Assembly (NCBI RefSeq): GCF_023276405.1
Contig: NZ_JALRMO010000001.1
Span: 3,224,001-3,288,000, forward strand
Length of the DNA stretch: 64,000 nt
Origin: Paenibacillus hamazuiensis
GTDB taxonomy: Bacteria > Bacillota > Bacilli > Paenibacillales > NBRC-103111
Direction of reading: 5' to 3'
Shown here one piece after another: positions 8,909-18,575 of the stretch. A program made the translations under genes and the position numbers. The notes under the pieces were generated by a model, which was not told the origin of the DNA, searched no databases, and saw only the letters and a list, made by a program, of their open reading frames with translations. Numbering within the stretch: the stretch's first letter is position 1; each line of letters starts with the position of its first letter.

Positions 8909-8938
8909 TTTATAACATAAATGCCGCAGCATTGTCAA
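8909..8938 (-). promoter_or_regulatory. tyrS promoter
   Basis: On the minus strand TTGACA (8933-8938) and TATAAA (8909-8914) are separated by 18 bases, just upstream of the T-box leader. Confidence 0.75.
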
Positions 8939-8994
8939 ACCTTGGCCCCGGACCGCGAATTCGAACGCATGTGTCCATCATTTAGCCTTTATGG

Positions 8995-9000
8995 TATAAT
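8995..9000 (+). promoter_or_regulatory. Minus-10 box for the penicillin-binding protein gene
   Basis: A perfect TATAAT at 8995-9000 lies 28 bases before the start codon. The matching -35 region (around 8972, TGTCCA) is weak, so the promoter may need an activator or be weak. Confidence 0.5.
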
Positions 9001-9027
9001 GGTAACGGATGGGAGGAACCTTTTTTT

Positions 9028-12000
9028 ATGCAAAACGAAACGCAATCGGGTAAACGGATCGCCCGGCAAATACTAAAGTATACATGGGTTACCCTCAAAT
9101 GGATGATGCTCGTCTTCGTCGTTTGCGGCGTGATAGCCGGCGGTGCGGCTGTCGGATACGTCGCCTCCATGGTCAAGGATGAGCCGGTCCGCACCAAAGA
9201 GGAAATGATCGCCAAAATCCAGGAAAACGCCATTACCGGCTTTGCTTATTTCAATGACGATACCGTGATCGGACAGTTTCGCACCGAAGAAGACCGGCGT
9301 CTTGCCGATCTTCAGGATATTCCGCAAGTCGTGCTGGATGCGGTGTTCGCGATCGAAGATAACGACTTTTACACGCACCACGGCATCGACTTCAAGGCAA
9401 CGCTGCGCGCGGTGTACCAGAAGCTGACCCATAAACCGATCCAAACCGGCGGAAGCACGATCACCCAACAGCTCGCCCGGCGCGTCTTTTTAACGCTCGA
9501 CAAGGAAGACAGCCGCAAAGCGAAGGAGCTGTTTTTGGCGCTGCGCATGGAGCGGCTCATGTCCAAAGACGAAATATTGCTCGCCTATTTGAACAAAATT
9601 CCTTATGGCAACGGGGCATCCGGCTATAATTTATACGGTATTAAGGCGGCCGCCAAAGGAATTTTCGGCATGGACGACCTGAAGGAATTGAATGTCGCTC
9701 AAGCCGCCTATTTGGCCGGTTTGCCGCAGCAGCCGAGCAACTACTCTGCGTTTACGAGCAAGGGCGAATTCGACGGAGCCGCATTCAAACGCGCGGCGGG
9801 CAGGCAGCAGCTCGTACTTCGCCGTATGCTCGAGGAAGGCAAGATCAACGAGCAGCAATACCAGGAGGCGCTTAATTTCGATCTGAAAGGCTCGCTCGCC
9901 GAACGCGAGCAAAAAGCTTATTCTACATATCCTTATCTGATGATCGAAGTGGAAAAAGAAGCGGCCAAAGCTCTGCTCAAAGTGCAGCAGCCGAAGCTGA
10001 ATCCGCAGGCAAGTCCGGAAACCTACAACGAAGCGTTAAAAAACATACAATCCCAGCTATTGCGCGGCGGCTACCAGGTTTATACCACCATTGACAAATC
10101 GATTTACGATTCGATGCGGGAGATTGCCGCCAACAAGGACAATTTCTCGCCGGACGACCCGACCAAAGGCGTCGAGCAGATCGGCGCCGTCATGATGGAA
10201 AACAGCACGGGCGCTATACTCGGGATGATCGAAGGAAGAGATTTTTTCAAGCAGCAGCTCAATCACGCGACACAGGCATACCGTCAGCCGGGTTCTACGA
10301 TGAAGCCGATCGCGGCGTATTTGCCGGCCATCGAAAAAGGCGCCATTCAGCCGGCTTCGGTCATCGACGACGTGCCGATCATTTTAAAAGACGGTTCCAA
10401 AGGCTACCATATCCCGCAAAACTGGGACGAAGGCTTTCACGGTCTCATCACGGCAAGGCGGGCGCTGAATCAATCGTACAATATTCCGGCGATCAAGCTG
10501 TTTTTGAACGTCGTCGGCATAAACGAGGCATGGGATTTTGCCAAAAAACTCGGGATCACCTCGATCACGAAGGATGATTACGTCGCTCAGACCGGCGTTA
10601 TCGGCGGTTTGAAGTACGGCGTGTCCGTTAAAGAGCTTACGGGAGCCTATGCCGCGATCGGAAACAAAGGCATGTTTAACGAACCGTTCCTGATCCGCAA
10701 AATTACAGATTCGAACGGCAAGATCGTCTATGAGCACACGCCGAATCCGACCTACGCCTTCTCGGAGCAAACGGCCTACCTCATGACGGATATGATGCGT
10801 ACGGTCGTGACGGCCGGAACCGCAACCGATCTGAAAACGAAATTCAAGCATTACGGCAAAGTTCCGATTGTCGGTAAAACGGGATCGACCCAGGACGACG
10901 CGGATGCGTGGTTCGAGGGCTTCACTCCCGATATAACGCTCGGCGTCTGGGCCGGCTACGATTCCCCCGTGCACAAGCTGAGCAAAACAACCGGCGGCAC
11001 AAGCCGCGCCAAAAACATCTTTGCGCTCGCCCTGGACGCGGCCATCGACAAACGGCCGGAGAAATTCCCGACGAAAACGTTCGCGCGACCCGACGGCATC
11101 GTCGAGATGACCGTCTCCAGCTTGTCCGGAAAGCTCCCGAGCGAGCTGGTGAGAAAAACCAACAATATCGTGACGGACATTTTCAATAAAAACGATATTC
11201 CGACGGAAGAAGATAATGTGATGGTTCAGCAATCCATCATCGAATACGATGGCGCCAACTATATTGCCCAACCGGAAACTCCGGCCGATTTTGTGGAAAG
11301 CAAACTCGTCATCCGGCGCGAAAAATCGATCAGCGAGCTTCTTAAAGAAATTGGGTCGATTTTGCAAAAGGTGCCTCCGGACCGTCGGCAGCCCCTGGAT
11401 GCGTACCGGCCGAGCGATTGGGACGACGATGCGCCGTCAGAAACCGACCCGCGCACCGACGACGGCAAGCCGCCGGCTCCGCCGACCACTGTCGTCGTGA
11501 CGCGAAGCGAAGATACGAATACGCTGACGTTTCAGGCAAGCGCCAGTCCCGACGTCGTCGGTTACCGCATCTACCGCTCCGTCAATCATGGGCCGTTCCA
11601 GCGTATCGACGGGCATGTCATCAAAGCCGGGCACGAAACGAAATTTACCGACAAAGAACCCGGCGGCGGCGTCTACGGTTATTATTTGCTCGCCGTCGAT
11701 GTGGCGGGTAAAGAATCCGTCCCCAGCAAGGCGGCATATACGGATGGCAGCTCGGTCGACCCGCTGTTCCTGACGCCGGGGGACCCGCAGTCCCAAACCG
11801 CCAAACCGAATTCGGTAGGCCCGCCCGCCGGCGGGAGCAGCACTCCGGCCAAAGAAGACGGCGCTCCTGTCAAGGAGGCTCCTTCCGCCCCCGGCGGGTT
11901 AACGGTCAAACCGAGCGGAGCCGGTCTGCAGTTCAAATGGACCGAAAATGCCGCCAAGGAGAAAGTAAAATCGTACAACGTCTATTTCAGCGAGAAAGAA

Positions 12001-12147
12001 AACGGCACCTTTACTAAACTCGGCTCTGTGAACGGCGGAAATGAATTCAACTACTATGCGGTCTCCTACGACGGCTTTTACCGGATCACCGCCGTCAACG
12101 ACGCCGGCGAATCGAAGCCATCGACAGCAGTGCAGTTCAAAAAGTAA
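9028..12147 (+). CDS. Class A penicillin-binding protein (PBP1A type) with C-terminal fibronectin III domains
   Basis: A 1039-residue bifunctional cell-wall polymerase. It has a cytoplasmic tail and one membrane anchor (about residues 24-46), then a GT51 glycosyltransferase with IEDNDFYTHHGID (catalytic Glu) and GGSTITQQLAR. A transpeptidase follows, with GSTMK as the nucleophile motif near residue 430, SYN, and KTGS near 620. The last 220 residues contain two fibronectin type III-like domains separated by a Pro/Gly/Ser-rich linker, longer than the core PBP1A. It polymerises and crosslinks peptidoglycan outside the membrane. GGGAGG supports the start. It is monocistronic. Confidence 0.95.
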   Translation: MQNETQSGKRIARQILKYTWVTLKWMMLVFVVCGVIAGGAAVGYVASMVKDEPVRTKEEMIAKIQENAITGFAYFNDDTVIGQFRTEEDRRLADLQDIPQVVLDAVFAIEDNDFYTHHGIDFKATLRAVYQKLTHKPIQTGGSTITQQLARRVFLTLDKEDSRKAKELFLALRMERLMSKDEILLAYLNKIPYGNGASGYNLYGIKAAAKGIFGMDDLKELNVAQAAYLAGLPQQPSNYSAFTSKGEFDGAAFKRAAGRQQLVLRRMLEEGKINEQQYQEALNFDLKGSLAEREQKAYSTYPYLMIEVEKEAAKALLKVQQPKLNPQASPETYNEALKNIQSQLLRGGYQVYTTIDKSIYDSMREIAANKDNFSPDDPTKGVEQIGAVMMENSTGAILGMIEGRDFFKQQLNHATQAYRQPGSTMKPIAAYLPAIEKGAIQPASVIDDVPIILKDGSKGYHIPQNWDEGFHGLITARRALNQSYNIPAIKLFLNVVGINEAWDFAKKLGITSITKDDYVAQTGVIGGLKYGVSVKELTGAYAAIGNKGMFNEPFLIRKITDSNGKIVYEHTPNPTYAFSEQTAYLMTDMMRTVVTAGTATDLKTKFKHYGKVPIVGKTGSTQDDADAWFEGFTPDITLGVWAGYDSPVHKLSKTTGGTSRAKNIFALALDAAIDKRPEKFPTKTFARPDGIVEMTVSSLSGKLPSELVRKTNNIVTDIFNKNDIPTEEDNVMVQQSIIEYDGANYIAQPETPADFVESKLVIRREKSISELLKEIGSILQKVPPDRRQPLDAYRPSDWDDDAPSETDPRTDDGKPPAPPTTVVVTRSEDTNTLTFQASASPDVVGYRIYRSVNHGPFQRIDGHVIKAGHETKFTDKEPGGGVYGYYLLAVDVAGKESVPSKAAYTDGSSVDPLFLTPGDPQSQTAKPNSVGPPAGGSSTPAKEDGAPVKEAPSAPGGLTVKPSGAGLQFKWTENAAKEKVKSYNVYFSEKENGTFTKLGSVNGGNEFNYYAVSYDGFYRITAVNDAGESKPSTAVQFKK

Positions 12148-12155
12148 ATAAAAGT

Positions 12156-12199
12156 AAAAGGACGTTTCGAATGGATACCATTCGGAACGTCCTTTTTTT
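12156..12199 (+). terminator. Terminator of the penicillin-binding protein gene
   Basis: The stem AAAAGGACGTTTCGAATGG pairs with CCATTCGGAACGTCCTTTT (one mismatch) and a T-run follows. Confidence 0.92.
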
Positions 12200-12329
12200 G
12201 ATGGAAAGAAGGTTCAACAGTTGTTTGGACAAAGCTTTGCACAAGCAAAGCGAGGCCGGACTAACGGGAGGTACTCGTTTCTTCCCTAATTCGTAAGCGC
12301 AACGCACGTACCTCCTCTCCCTGCATAGC

Positions 12330-12578
12330 CCCAAATCGTAAAGCGAGCCTGGCACCATTTCGGCGCCAGGCGAACCGTTCCGGGCAATCGCGGGTAAGAG
12401 GCACATGCTTCCTCCCAAGGCACCGCTCCAAAAGTAAAGCGTGTCCGAAATAGGATTTTTTGCCTGAAAGCAAAAAATCCATGAAGGACAAAACGCGAAT
12501 TAGAAGCGAGCAGTCCCTCCCTGCGGGCGGGTCCAGGGCGCCCGAGCGCCTGGGGTCCCCGTGGGGGACTTAGGGGGC
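12330..12578 (-). repeat. Dispersed hairpin repeat type 1, copy A
   Basis: Intergenic between two convergent genes, reading on the minus strand. The GC core is at 12523-12578 (CCCCCTAAG ... CAGGCGCTCGGGCGCCCTGG). A long hairpin at 12442-12490 (TGTCC ... GGACA outside, GGATTTTTTGC with GCAAAAAATCC inside) and another at 12343-12375 (GCCTGGCGCC with GGTGCCAGGC) follow. The rest of 12200-12586 holds no gene I can recognise. Confidence 0.8.
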
Positions 12579-12586
12579 AGAAATTC

Positions 12587-14311
12587 TCAATCCTCGATGG
12601 TCGACAAGTCGCCGGTCGGCAGGTTCAGCTCCCACGCTTTCAGCACGCGGCGCATAATTTTGCCGCTGCGCGTTTTCGGCAGCTTATCTTTGAATTCGAT
12701 TTCCCGCGGAGCGGCGTGGGCAGACAATCCTTCTTTGACGAACTTGGCGATGTCCGCCTTCAGCTCTTCGGACGGCGTATAACCTTCGCGAAGCGCGATA
12801 AATGCCTTGATGATCTCGCCGCGCATCGGGTCCGGTTTGCCGATGACGCCCGCCTCGGCTACCGCCGGATGCTCGACCAGCTTGCTTTCCACCTCAAACG
12901 GGCCTACCCGCTCGCCCGCCGTGTTGATGACATCGTCCACACGGCCCTGGAACCAGAAGTATCCGTCTTCGTCCATATAAGCCGAGTCGCCGGACACATA
13001 CCAGCCGGGAATACGCACATACTCTTGATACTTCGCCGGATTGTTCCAAATTTTGCGCATCATGGACGGCCAAGGCGTTTTGATCGCCAAGTTGCCCATC
13101 CGATAAGGCGGCAATACGTTGCCGGCATCGTCGATAATAGCGGCTTCAACGCCGGGTATCGGCTTGCCCATCGAGCCGGGACGAATCGTCATGCAAGGAT
13201 AATTGCAAATCAGGTGGCCGCCGGTTTCCGTCATCCACCACGTATCGTGAATGCGCTGTCCGTACACCTTCATTCCCCAGCGGATAACCTCCGGGTTAAG
13301 CGGTTCGCCGACGCTCAGCACGTGACGCAGGCTGGACAGGTCAAACTGCTTCACCACGTCGTCGCCGGCGCCCATCAGCATCCGGAAAGCGGTCGGCGCG
13401 CTGTACCAGACGGTCACCTTATACTTTTGAATCGTATTGTACCAATCCTGCGGGCTGAATCTTCCGCCGCGAATCACGTTTGTCGCTCCGTTCAGCCAAG
13501 GGGCGAAAATGCCGTAAGACGTTCCCGTCACCCAACCCGGGTCGGCGGTACACCAGTAAATATCGTCAGCCTTTAAATCGAGCACGATTTTGCCCGTATA
13601 ATAATGCTGGATCATCGCGTTATGGACGTGGAATACACCCTTCGGCTTGCCTGTAGAACCCGACGTATAATGCAAAATCAGGCCGTCTTCGCGGTCTACC
13701 CACTCGATGTCAAGCTCATCCGAAGCGGCAGCCATTTCTTTGTGGAAGTCAACAAGCCCTTCTTCCGCCGGAACATCTTCTCCAACGATGATAATATGCT
13801 TCAAATTCGGCAATTCCTGAACCGGCACCCGCGGCAGCAAGGCCGGAGTCGTGACGATCGCCACGGCCGAGCTGTCCTCCAGCCTGTCGCGCACCGCCGT
13901 TTCCATGAACGCCTCGAATAAAGGCCCGACAATTGCGCCGACCTTGATCGTGCCGAGCAACGCAAAATAAAGCTCCGGTGTTCTCGGCATAAAAATGAAC
14001 ACGCGGTCGCCTTTCGCCACACCGAGCTTGCGCAGGACGTTGCCGAAACGGTTGGACCCTTGCTTCATCTGCTGAAACGTATATTGTTCATCACGTGCGT
14101 TATCGCTGTAATATAGGGCCACTTTATCGCGAAGCGATGATTCGGCATGGCGGTCGATCGCTTCATATGCCATATTGAGTTTGCCTGTCGATGACCAGCT
14201 GAACGCCTTCTCGACTTCCTTCCAGTCGAAATTCGCGCGCTCCTCCTCGTAGCTTTTCATATTTCCTGTCGTAGACACTGGCGCAATGGTTTCCACATTG
14301 TTGTGATCCAT
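12587..14311 (-). CDS. acsA: Acetyl-CoA synthetase
   Basis: A 574-residue ANL-family enzyme that converts acetate, ATP and CoA to acetyl-CoA in the cytosol. The AMP-binding motif YTSGSTGKPKG lies near residue 215 and the C-terminal A10 motif PKTRSGKIMRR near residue 550. The lysine in that motif (about 551) corresponds to the residue AcuA acetylates in Bacillus. The length matches Bacillus AcsA. GGGAGGTAGGAG precedes the ATG. It is divergent from acuA-acuC, which encode its acetyltransferase and deacetylase, so the enzyme and its switch share one intergenic control region. Confidence 0.96.
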   Translation of the reverse strand: MDHNNVETIAPVSTTGNMKSYEEERANFDWKEVEKAFSWSSTGKLNMAYEAIDRHAESSLRDKVALYYSDNARDEQYTFQQMKQGSNRFGNVLRKLGVAKGDRVFIFMPRTPELYFALLGTIKVGAIVGPLFEAFMETAVRDRLEDSSAVAIVTTPALLPRVPVQELPNLKHIIIVGEDVPAEEGLVDFHKEMAAASDELDIEWVDREDGLILHYTSGSTGKPKGVFHVHNAMIQHYYTGKIVLDLKADDIYWCTADPGWVTGTSYGIFAPWLNGATNVIRGGRFSPQDWYNTIQKYKVTVWYSAPTAFRMLMGAGDDVVKQFDLSSLRHVLSVGEPLNPEVIRWGMKVYGQRIHDTWWMTETGGHLICNYPCMTIRPGSMGKPIPGVEAAIIDDAGNVLPPYRMGNLAIKTPWPSMMRKIWNNPAKYQEYVRIPGWYVSGDSAYMDEDGYFWFQGRVDDVINTAGERVGPFEVESKLVEHPAVAEAGVIGKPDPMRGEIIKAFIALREGYTPSEELKADIAKFVKEGLSAHAAPREIEFKDKLPKTRSGKIMRRVLKAWELNLPTGDLSTIED

Positions 14312-14376
14312 TCTCCTACCTCCCGATCGTTTTACGAAGCCGGCATGCTTCTTTATGATAAGGTTTTTGCCGCCGA

Positions 14377-14390
14377 TTAAAACGCTTTCA
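14377..14390. promoter_or_regulatory. Candidate CcpA operator (cre) between acsA and acuA
   Basis: On the minus strand TGAAAGCGTTTTAA matches the cre consensus TGWAANCGNTNWCA except at the last C. CcpA represses acsA and acuABC in Bacillus subtilis, and a ccpA gene is present in this window, so the location fits. Confidence 0.6.
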
Positions 14391-14527
14391 TATCCGAAAT
14401 AATCATATGTCTAATTTATGGCAGCAATGCTATTATAGCATAGTCCTTTTTATTAGACTATCGTCTTTTCTGCCCAGGAATAATTTGATAAAGTTAGATA
14501 AGGCCTGCCGTGAAGGAGAAATTGTTG

Positions 14528-15160
14528 ATGGAGCATATCAAAATTTACCATGCTTTACATATACCCTATCAAGACAGTGAGATCGTGGTGGAAGGCCCCG
14601 TCTCTCCCGAGTTTTTGCAAACTTTGACGATGCACCCGGATTTGGACGCATTCCGCCGGCCCAAGGATCAATTCGAGGCACTAATTGAAATTGCGCAGCT
14701 TCCGGAGGGGCGCATTATTTTATCCCGAGTCGGCACGCAAATCGTCGGTTACGTCACGTTCCATTACCCGGACGAGCTCGAGCGGTGGTCCGAAGGCGGT
14801 ATGTCCGATTTGATCGAGCTCGGAGCGATCGAGGTAGCCGACGATTTCCGAGGGCTCGGACTTGGCAAAAAAATGATCAAACTCGCCTTCGAAGACGGAC
14901 AGCTGGAAAATATGATCGTGTTTACAACGGAGTATTACTGGCACTGGGACCTGGAAAAAAGCGGGCTGAACGTCTGGGAATACCGCGAGATGATGGAAAA
15001 GCTGATGAAATGCGTCGATATGGTCTGGTTTGCAACCGACGATCCGGAAATATGCTCGCATCCGGCCAACTGCCTGATGGTACGTATCGGGAAAAACGTG
15101 CCTCTGTCTTCGGTCGAGCAGTTCGACCGCGTCCGCTTCAGACAGCGGTTCATGTATTAG
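14528..15160 (+). CDS. acuA: AcsA-modifying protein acetyltransferase AcuA
   Basis: A 210-residue GNAT acetyltransferase. The acetyl-CoA binding loop appears as DFRGLGLGKKMIKLAF near residue 115. The family inactivates AcsA by acetylating its active-site lysine. The ATG at 14528 is chosen because AAGGAG sits nine bases upstream; an in-frame GTG at 14510 overlaps that site. acuC follows 22 bases downstream. No acuB lies between them, unlike Bacillus subtilis acuABC. Confidence 0.92.
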   Translation: MEHIKIYHALHIPYQDSEIVVEGPVSPEFLQTLTMHPDLDAFRRPKDQFEALIEIAQLPEGRIILSRVGTQIVGYVTFHYPDELERWSEGGMSDLIELGAIEVADDFRGLGLGKKMIKLAFEDGQLENMIVFTTEYYWHWDLEKSGLNVWEYREMMEKLMKCVDMVWFATDDPEICSHPANCLMVRIGKNVPLSSVEQFDRVRFRQRFMY

Positions 15161-15182
15161 GAAGCCTCCGGGAGGAATCAAA

Positions 15183-16358
15183 ATGAAAAAGCCGTTGTTC
15201 TTTTTCGACGAACACGAAACCGAATATAAGTTTAACGACGACCATCCGTTCAATCAAAAACGTCTGCTGCTCACGGTCGATCTGCTGCGCCAGGCCGGCG
15301 CGCTTCCTAAGACCAGCGTCCGGCCGCCGTCTATGGCGCAGGACGAGCATATTTTGCGGGTGCACACCTCCTCCTACGTCGAAGCGGTGAAAGCGCTTAG
15401 CGAGAAGCTGCCGGCACCCGAATGGGTGCGTAAGGCCGGCACGTACGGCCTCGACACCGAGGATACGCCGTATTTTCCGAATATGCACCAGGCTACGGCT
15501 CGGGTAGTCGGCGGCTCCATTGCCGCCGCGGAAGCTGTCATGTCCGGTGAAACGGACCATGCGCTGCATCTCGGCGGCGGATTGCACCACGCGCTGCCGG
15601 GCAAAGGGGCCGGCTTCTGCGTATACAACGACGCGGCGGCGGCGATCGCTTACATTCAGATGAAATACGGCGCCAAAGTGCTTTACGTCGATACGGACGT
15701 GCATCACGGCGACGGCGTGCAGTGGATGTTTTACAGCGATCCGTCGGTGTGCACTTTTTCCATCCACGAGACGGGCAAATATTTATTCCCAGGCACGGGA
15801 GGCGTCGCGGAGCGCGGAGAAGGCGCTGCGTTCGGCACGGCGATCAACATGCCGGTTGAGCCGTATACCGAGGACGAGTCGTGGCTCGCCTGCTTTCATG
15901 CCGTGCTGGAGCGAGCGGTCCGGCATTTCCGGCCGGACGTCATCGTATCTCAGCACGGCTGCGATGCGCACGCCTACGATCCGCTCGCGCACATCCACTG
16001 CAGCATGGACATCTACCATGCGATGCCGGAAACGATCCATCGGCTGGCGCACGAGCATTGCGGCGGGCGGTGGATCGCCTTGGGCGGCGGCGGCTACGAC
16101 ATATGGCGTGTCGTTCCGCGGGCTTGGAGCCTGCTGTGGCTCGAGATGAGCGATCATGAGATCGCGCGCAGCCTCAAGAGCCATCCGCAGCTGCATTTGC
16201 CGGAAAGCTGGCGCAACCGCTGGCAGAGCGAAAGCCCGGTGGAGCTGCCGCCCGCCTGGCTCGACGACAAAAACGCCTGGGAGCCGATGCCCAGGCGTCT
16301 GGAAATCAACGCCAAAAACAAGCAAACGCTTGAACTGGCGCTCATGTATATCGGATAG
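15183..16358 (+). CDS. acuC: AcuC histone-deacetylase-type protein deacetylase
   Basis: A 391-residue class I deacetylase-fold enzyme. DTDVHHGDGVQW near residue 175 carries zinc and active-site Asp/His residues, HHALPGKGAGFC precedes it, and the GGGGYD loop near residue 300 holds the catalytic tyrosine. It should reverse AcuA acetylation and reactivate AcsA. GGGAGG lies just before the ATG. It is in an operon with acuA. The gap up to mtnN (16359-16510) shows no gene and no clear terminator. Confidence 0.94.
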   Translation: MKKPLFFFDEHETEYKFNDDHPFNQKRLLLTVDLLRQAGALPKTSVRPPSMAQDEHILRVHTSSYVEAVKALSEKLPAPEWVRKAGTYGLDTEDTPYFPNMHQATARVVGGSIAAAEAVMSGETDHALHLGGGLHHALPGKGAGFCVYNDAAAAIAYIQMKYGAKVLYVDTDVHHGDGVQWMFYSDPSVCTFSIHETGKYLFPGTGGVAERGEGAAFGTAINMPVEPYTEDESWLACFHAVLERAVRHFRPDVIVSQHGCDAHAYDPLAHIHCSMDIYHAMPETIHRLAHEHCGGRWIALGGGGYDIWRVVPRAWSLLWLEMSDHEIARSLKSHPQLHLPESWRNRWQSESPVELPPAWLDDKNAWEPMPRRLEINAKNKQTLELALMYIG

Positions 16359-16510
16359 CGGCACACCGTGGACTCTCCCAAAAAGTAATACCAACACTTT
16401 TGACGAAGCAAATCCGCGATGCCCGTTCGCGGGTCGCAGAGCTGGTGCAAGCGGCTTGGCCGCTCAAACGGAAGTAGGCTTTAAAGGCACGTCGCGTTTG
16501 GGAGACATGG

Positions 16511-17212
16511 TTACAGCCGTTTCACCATATCTTCGACAATGCGATACGAGTTGTCCGCCGCTTTTACCGTAAATTCGGCGAAGTTGATATGTGCGGAGCC
16601 GTCCGCCTTGTCGGACATCGAACGGATGACGACATACGGAATTTCGTTCATTGCGCACGCCTGCGCTACAGCCGCCCCTTCCATCTCGGTGCAGGTGCCG
16701 GACAGCTCCTCGTGCAGCGAGCGTACCGTTTGTCGGTCTGCTATAAACTGGTCGCCGGACAACACTCTTCCCCGCTTCACCTTGCCCTCGTGCAGCCGGT
16801 CCGCCGACTCCGCAGCGAGATCGGCCAGTTTGGCATCTGCGGCAAATACGGAACGCTCCTCGTACGGGATCGTTCCTTTCGGAAAGCCGAGGGCCGTCAC
16901 ATCCATGTCGTGCTGCATGCATTCCGCGGAAATCACGATGTCGCCGATGTCCAAATCCGGATCGAGCGCTCCCGCCACTCCGGTGAAAATAATCGCATCC
17001 ACGCGAAACGTATCGATCAAAATTTGCGTCGTCACCGCCGCGTTCACTTTGCCGACCCCGGATCTGCAAAGGACGACGTTTTTGCCGAAAAAGACGCCTT
17101 CCCGGAAGACAATCCCCGCTTTACGGGTTTCCTTCACCTGCTCCATATGCTGATGGAACCGTTCGATCTCTTCATTCATCGCGCCGATTAAACCGATCCT
17201 GTTATAGCTCAC
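16511..17212 (-). CDS. mtnN: 5-methylthioadenosine/S-adenosylhomocysteine nucleosidase
   Basis: A 233-residue purine nucleosidase that cleaves methylthioadenosine and S-adenosylhomocysteine to adenine and the thioribose, clearing inhibitors and feeding methionine salvage. It begins IGLIGAMNEE as usual, has FTGVAGAL, SGDQFIAD, and the substrate glutamate in MEGAAVAQ near residue 175. The catalytic aspartate lies in RSMSDKAD near 200. The length is typical. ccpA lies upstream on the same strand, 68 bases away. Confidence 0.95.
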   Translation of the reverse strand: MSYNRIGLIGAMNEEIERFHQHMEQVKETRKAGIVFREGVFFGKNVVLCRSGVGKVNAAVTTQILIDTFRVDAIIFTGVAGALDPDLDIGDIVISAECMQHDMDVTALGFPKGTIPYEERSVFAADAKLADLAAESADRLHEGKVKRGRVLSGDQFIADRQTVRSLHEELSGTCTEMEGAAVAQACAMNEIPYVVIRSMSDKADGSAHINFAEFTVKAADNSYRIVEDMVKRL

Positions 17213-17280
17213 TGTTCGTTTTCCCCTTTCTGCTGCTCCTCAAACGATAAGGCTCTGCCGGACAAAAGAAAAGCGGCTCA

Positions 17281-18291
17281 TTATTTATGAGCCACCGAGT
17301 TTCTGTGAATGACTTCATGAGGCAAAATAACCTGCGTCAAGTCGCCTTCCTTCGTCTCTTTGTTCATCAGCTTGGTCAAGAGGCGCATCGAAACCGCGCC
17401 GATGTCGTACATCGGCTGCGCCACCGTCGTAAGCGTCGGCCGCACCATCGAAGCCATGCGAATGTTGTCTACACTGATGACGGATACATCTTCCGGCACA
17501 CGCAAGCCGTTATCCTGCAGCGTATGGATCGCGCCGATCGCCATCTCGTCCGTTGCGGCAAAAATCGCGCTGGGGCGCTGCGGTAAGCCGAGGAAATATT
17601 TCGTCGCTTCCACTCCGGACTCATAGCGGTAGTTGCCGATTCGCACGTAATCCTCGCGCACCGGAATGCCGGCCGTTTCCAAAGCTCTCTTATAGCCTTG
17701 ATAACGCGCATAGCCGTTGGCCGGATCCTGCAATGAGCCGCTGATCATCGCGATATCGCGGTGGCCGTTTTGAATGAGCACGTTCACGCCGTCAAAAGCG
17801 GCCCCTTCATGGTCGATATCGACCGAAGGAATCATTTTGTTCTCATCGGCCGTCGCGCAAAGCACGATCGGCACGGAAGACGTCTTGAACGCCTGGATAT
17901 GCTCGTCCGTCACGGCGCCGCCCATAAACAGCAGGCCGTCGACCTGTTTTTCCAGCAGCGTATTGATGACGCGGATTTCCTTGTCCTTTTTCTTGTCGGC
18001 ATTACACAAGATGATGTTGTAATGATACATGTTGGCGATATCTTCGATGCCGCGGGCCACCTCGGAGAAAATCGAATTCGAAATGTCCGGGATAACAACG
18101 CCGACGGTCGTCGTTTTTTTGCTGGCCAATCCGCGGGCTACGGCGTTGGGGCGATAGCCTAACCGTTCGATCGCTTCGAATACCTTCTTGCGGGTTTGCG
18201 GTTTTACGTTCGGATTGTTATTGACAACGCGAGAAACGGTTGCCATCGATACTCCTGCTTCTCTGGCTACATCGTAAATGGTCACGGTCAC
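17281..18291 (-). CDS. ccpA: Catabolite control protein A
   Basis: A 336-residue LacI/GalR-family regulator. An N-terminal helix-turn-helix ([20 protein letters not shown]) and hinge helix [14 protein letters not shown] are followed by a periplasmic-binding-protein-like effector domain. The helix-turn-helix and hinge are near-identical to Bacillus CcpA, which binds cre sites with Ser46-phosphorylated HPr. The GTG at 18291 is chosen: GGAGAG lies seven bases upstream and the protein then starts like CcpA; an ATG at 18297 is too close to that site. Promoter and a palindrome lie upstream (18478-18521). Confidence 0.93.
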   Translation of the reverse strand: MTVTIYDVAREAGVSMATVSRVVNNNPNVKPQTRKKVFEAIERLGYRPNAVARGLASKKTTTVGVVIPDISNSIFSEVARGIEDIANMYHYNIILCNADKKKDKEIRVINTLLEKQVDGLLFMGGAVTDEHIQAFKTSSVPIVLCATADENKMIPSVDIDHEGAAFDGVNVLIQNGHRDIAMISGSLQDPANGYARYQGYKRALETAGIPVREDYVRIGNYRYESGVEATKYFLGLPQRPSAIFAATDEMAIGAIHTLQDNGLRVPEDVSVISVDNIRMASMVRPTLTTVAQPMYDIGAVSMRLLTKLMNKETKEGDLTQVILPHEVIHRNSVAHK

Positions 18292-18477
18292 GGTCATTCT
18301 CTCCAATGTCATATAAAATAAAAGGCAAACTAATGTGCTTTGCATGAGTGTCACAATTTTAAGTTCATTAATGCGCTAAAGCGCTATGAAACTTCTGCAC
18401 GGAGGAAAAGCTTCCTCTAAACACGAATGTATCTTCTTCGAAAAGTCTTCGATTCGGAAGCTTTTCGTATTGCTCTA

Positions 18478-18506
18478 ATCATACGACAATTTTTTCACAT
18501 TTTCAA
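18478..18506 (-). promoter_or_regulatory. ccpA promoter
   Basis: On the minus strand TTGAAA (18501-18506) and TATGAT (18478-18483) are spaced by 17 bases. This gives an untranslated leader of about 180 bases before ccpA, in which I see no known riboswitch. Confidence 0.65.
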
Positions 18507-18521
18507 TGAAAACAGTTTTCA
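18507..18521. promoter_or_regulatory. Perfect 15-bp palindrome upstream of the ccpA -35 box
   Basis: TGAAAACAGTTTTCA is perfectly symmetric around a central A. It resembles a cre site in its arms but has a one-base longer centre and lacks the central CG. It directly abuts the -35 box, suggesting an operator for autoregulation or another LacI-type protein. Confidence 0.45.
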
Positions 18522-18545
18522 TAAACTTATAGTAGCAAAAAAAAG

Positions 18546-18575
18546 CCAAAAAAGCCAACTCTCGCGAGTCGGCCA
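18546..18575 (-). terminator. Terminator downstream of the zinc-finger gene
   Basis: On the minus strand GCCGACTC and GAGTTGGC pair around a GCGA loop, followed by a T-run interrupted by GGC. It lies about 140 bases past the stop of the gene at 18716. Confidence 0.75.

Noticed and set aside
12137-12418. Open frame on the minus strand between the penicillin-binding protein gene and acsA
   Set aside because: It overlaps the terminator and the repeat element, has no ribosome site and its translation is of low-complexity Arg/Leu character. Read as an accident of the GC-rich repeat.
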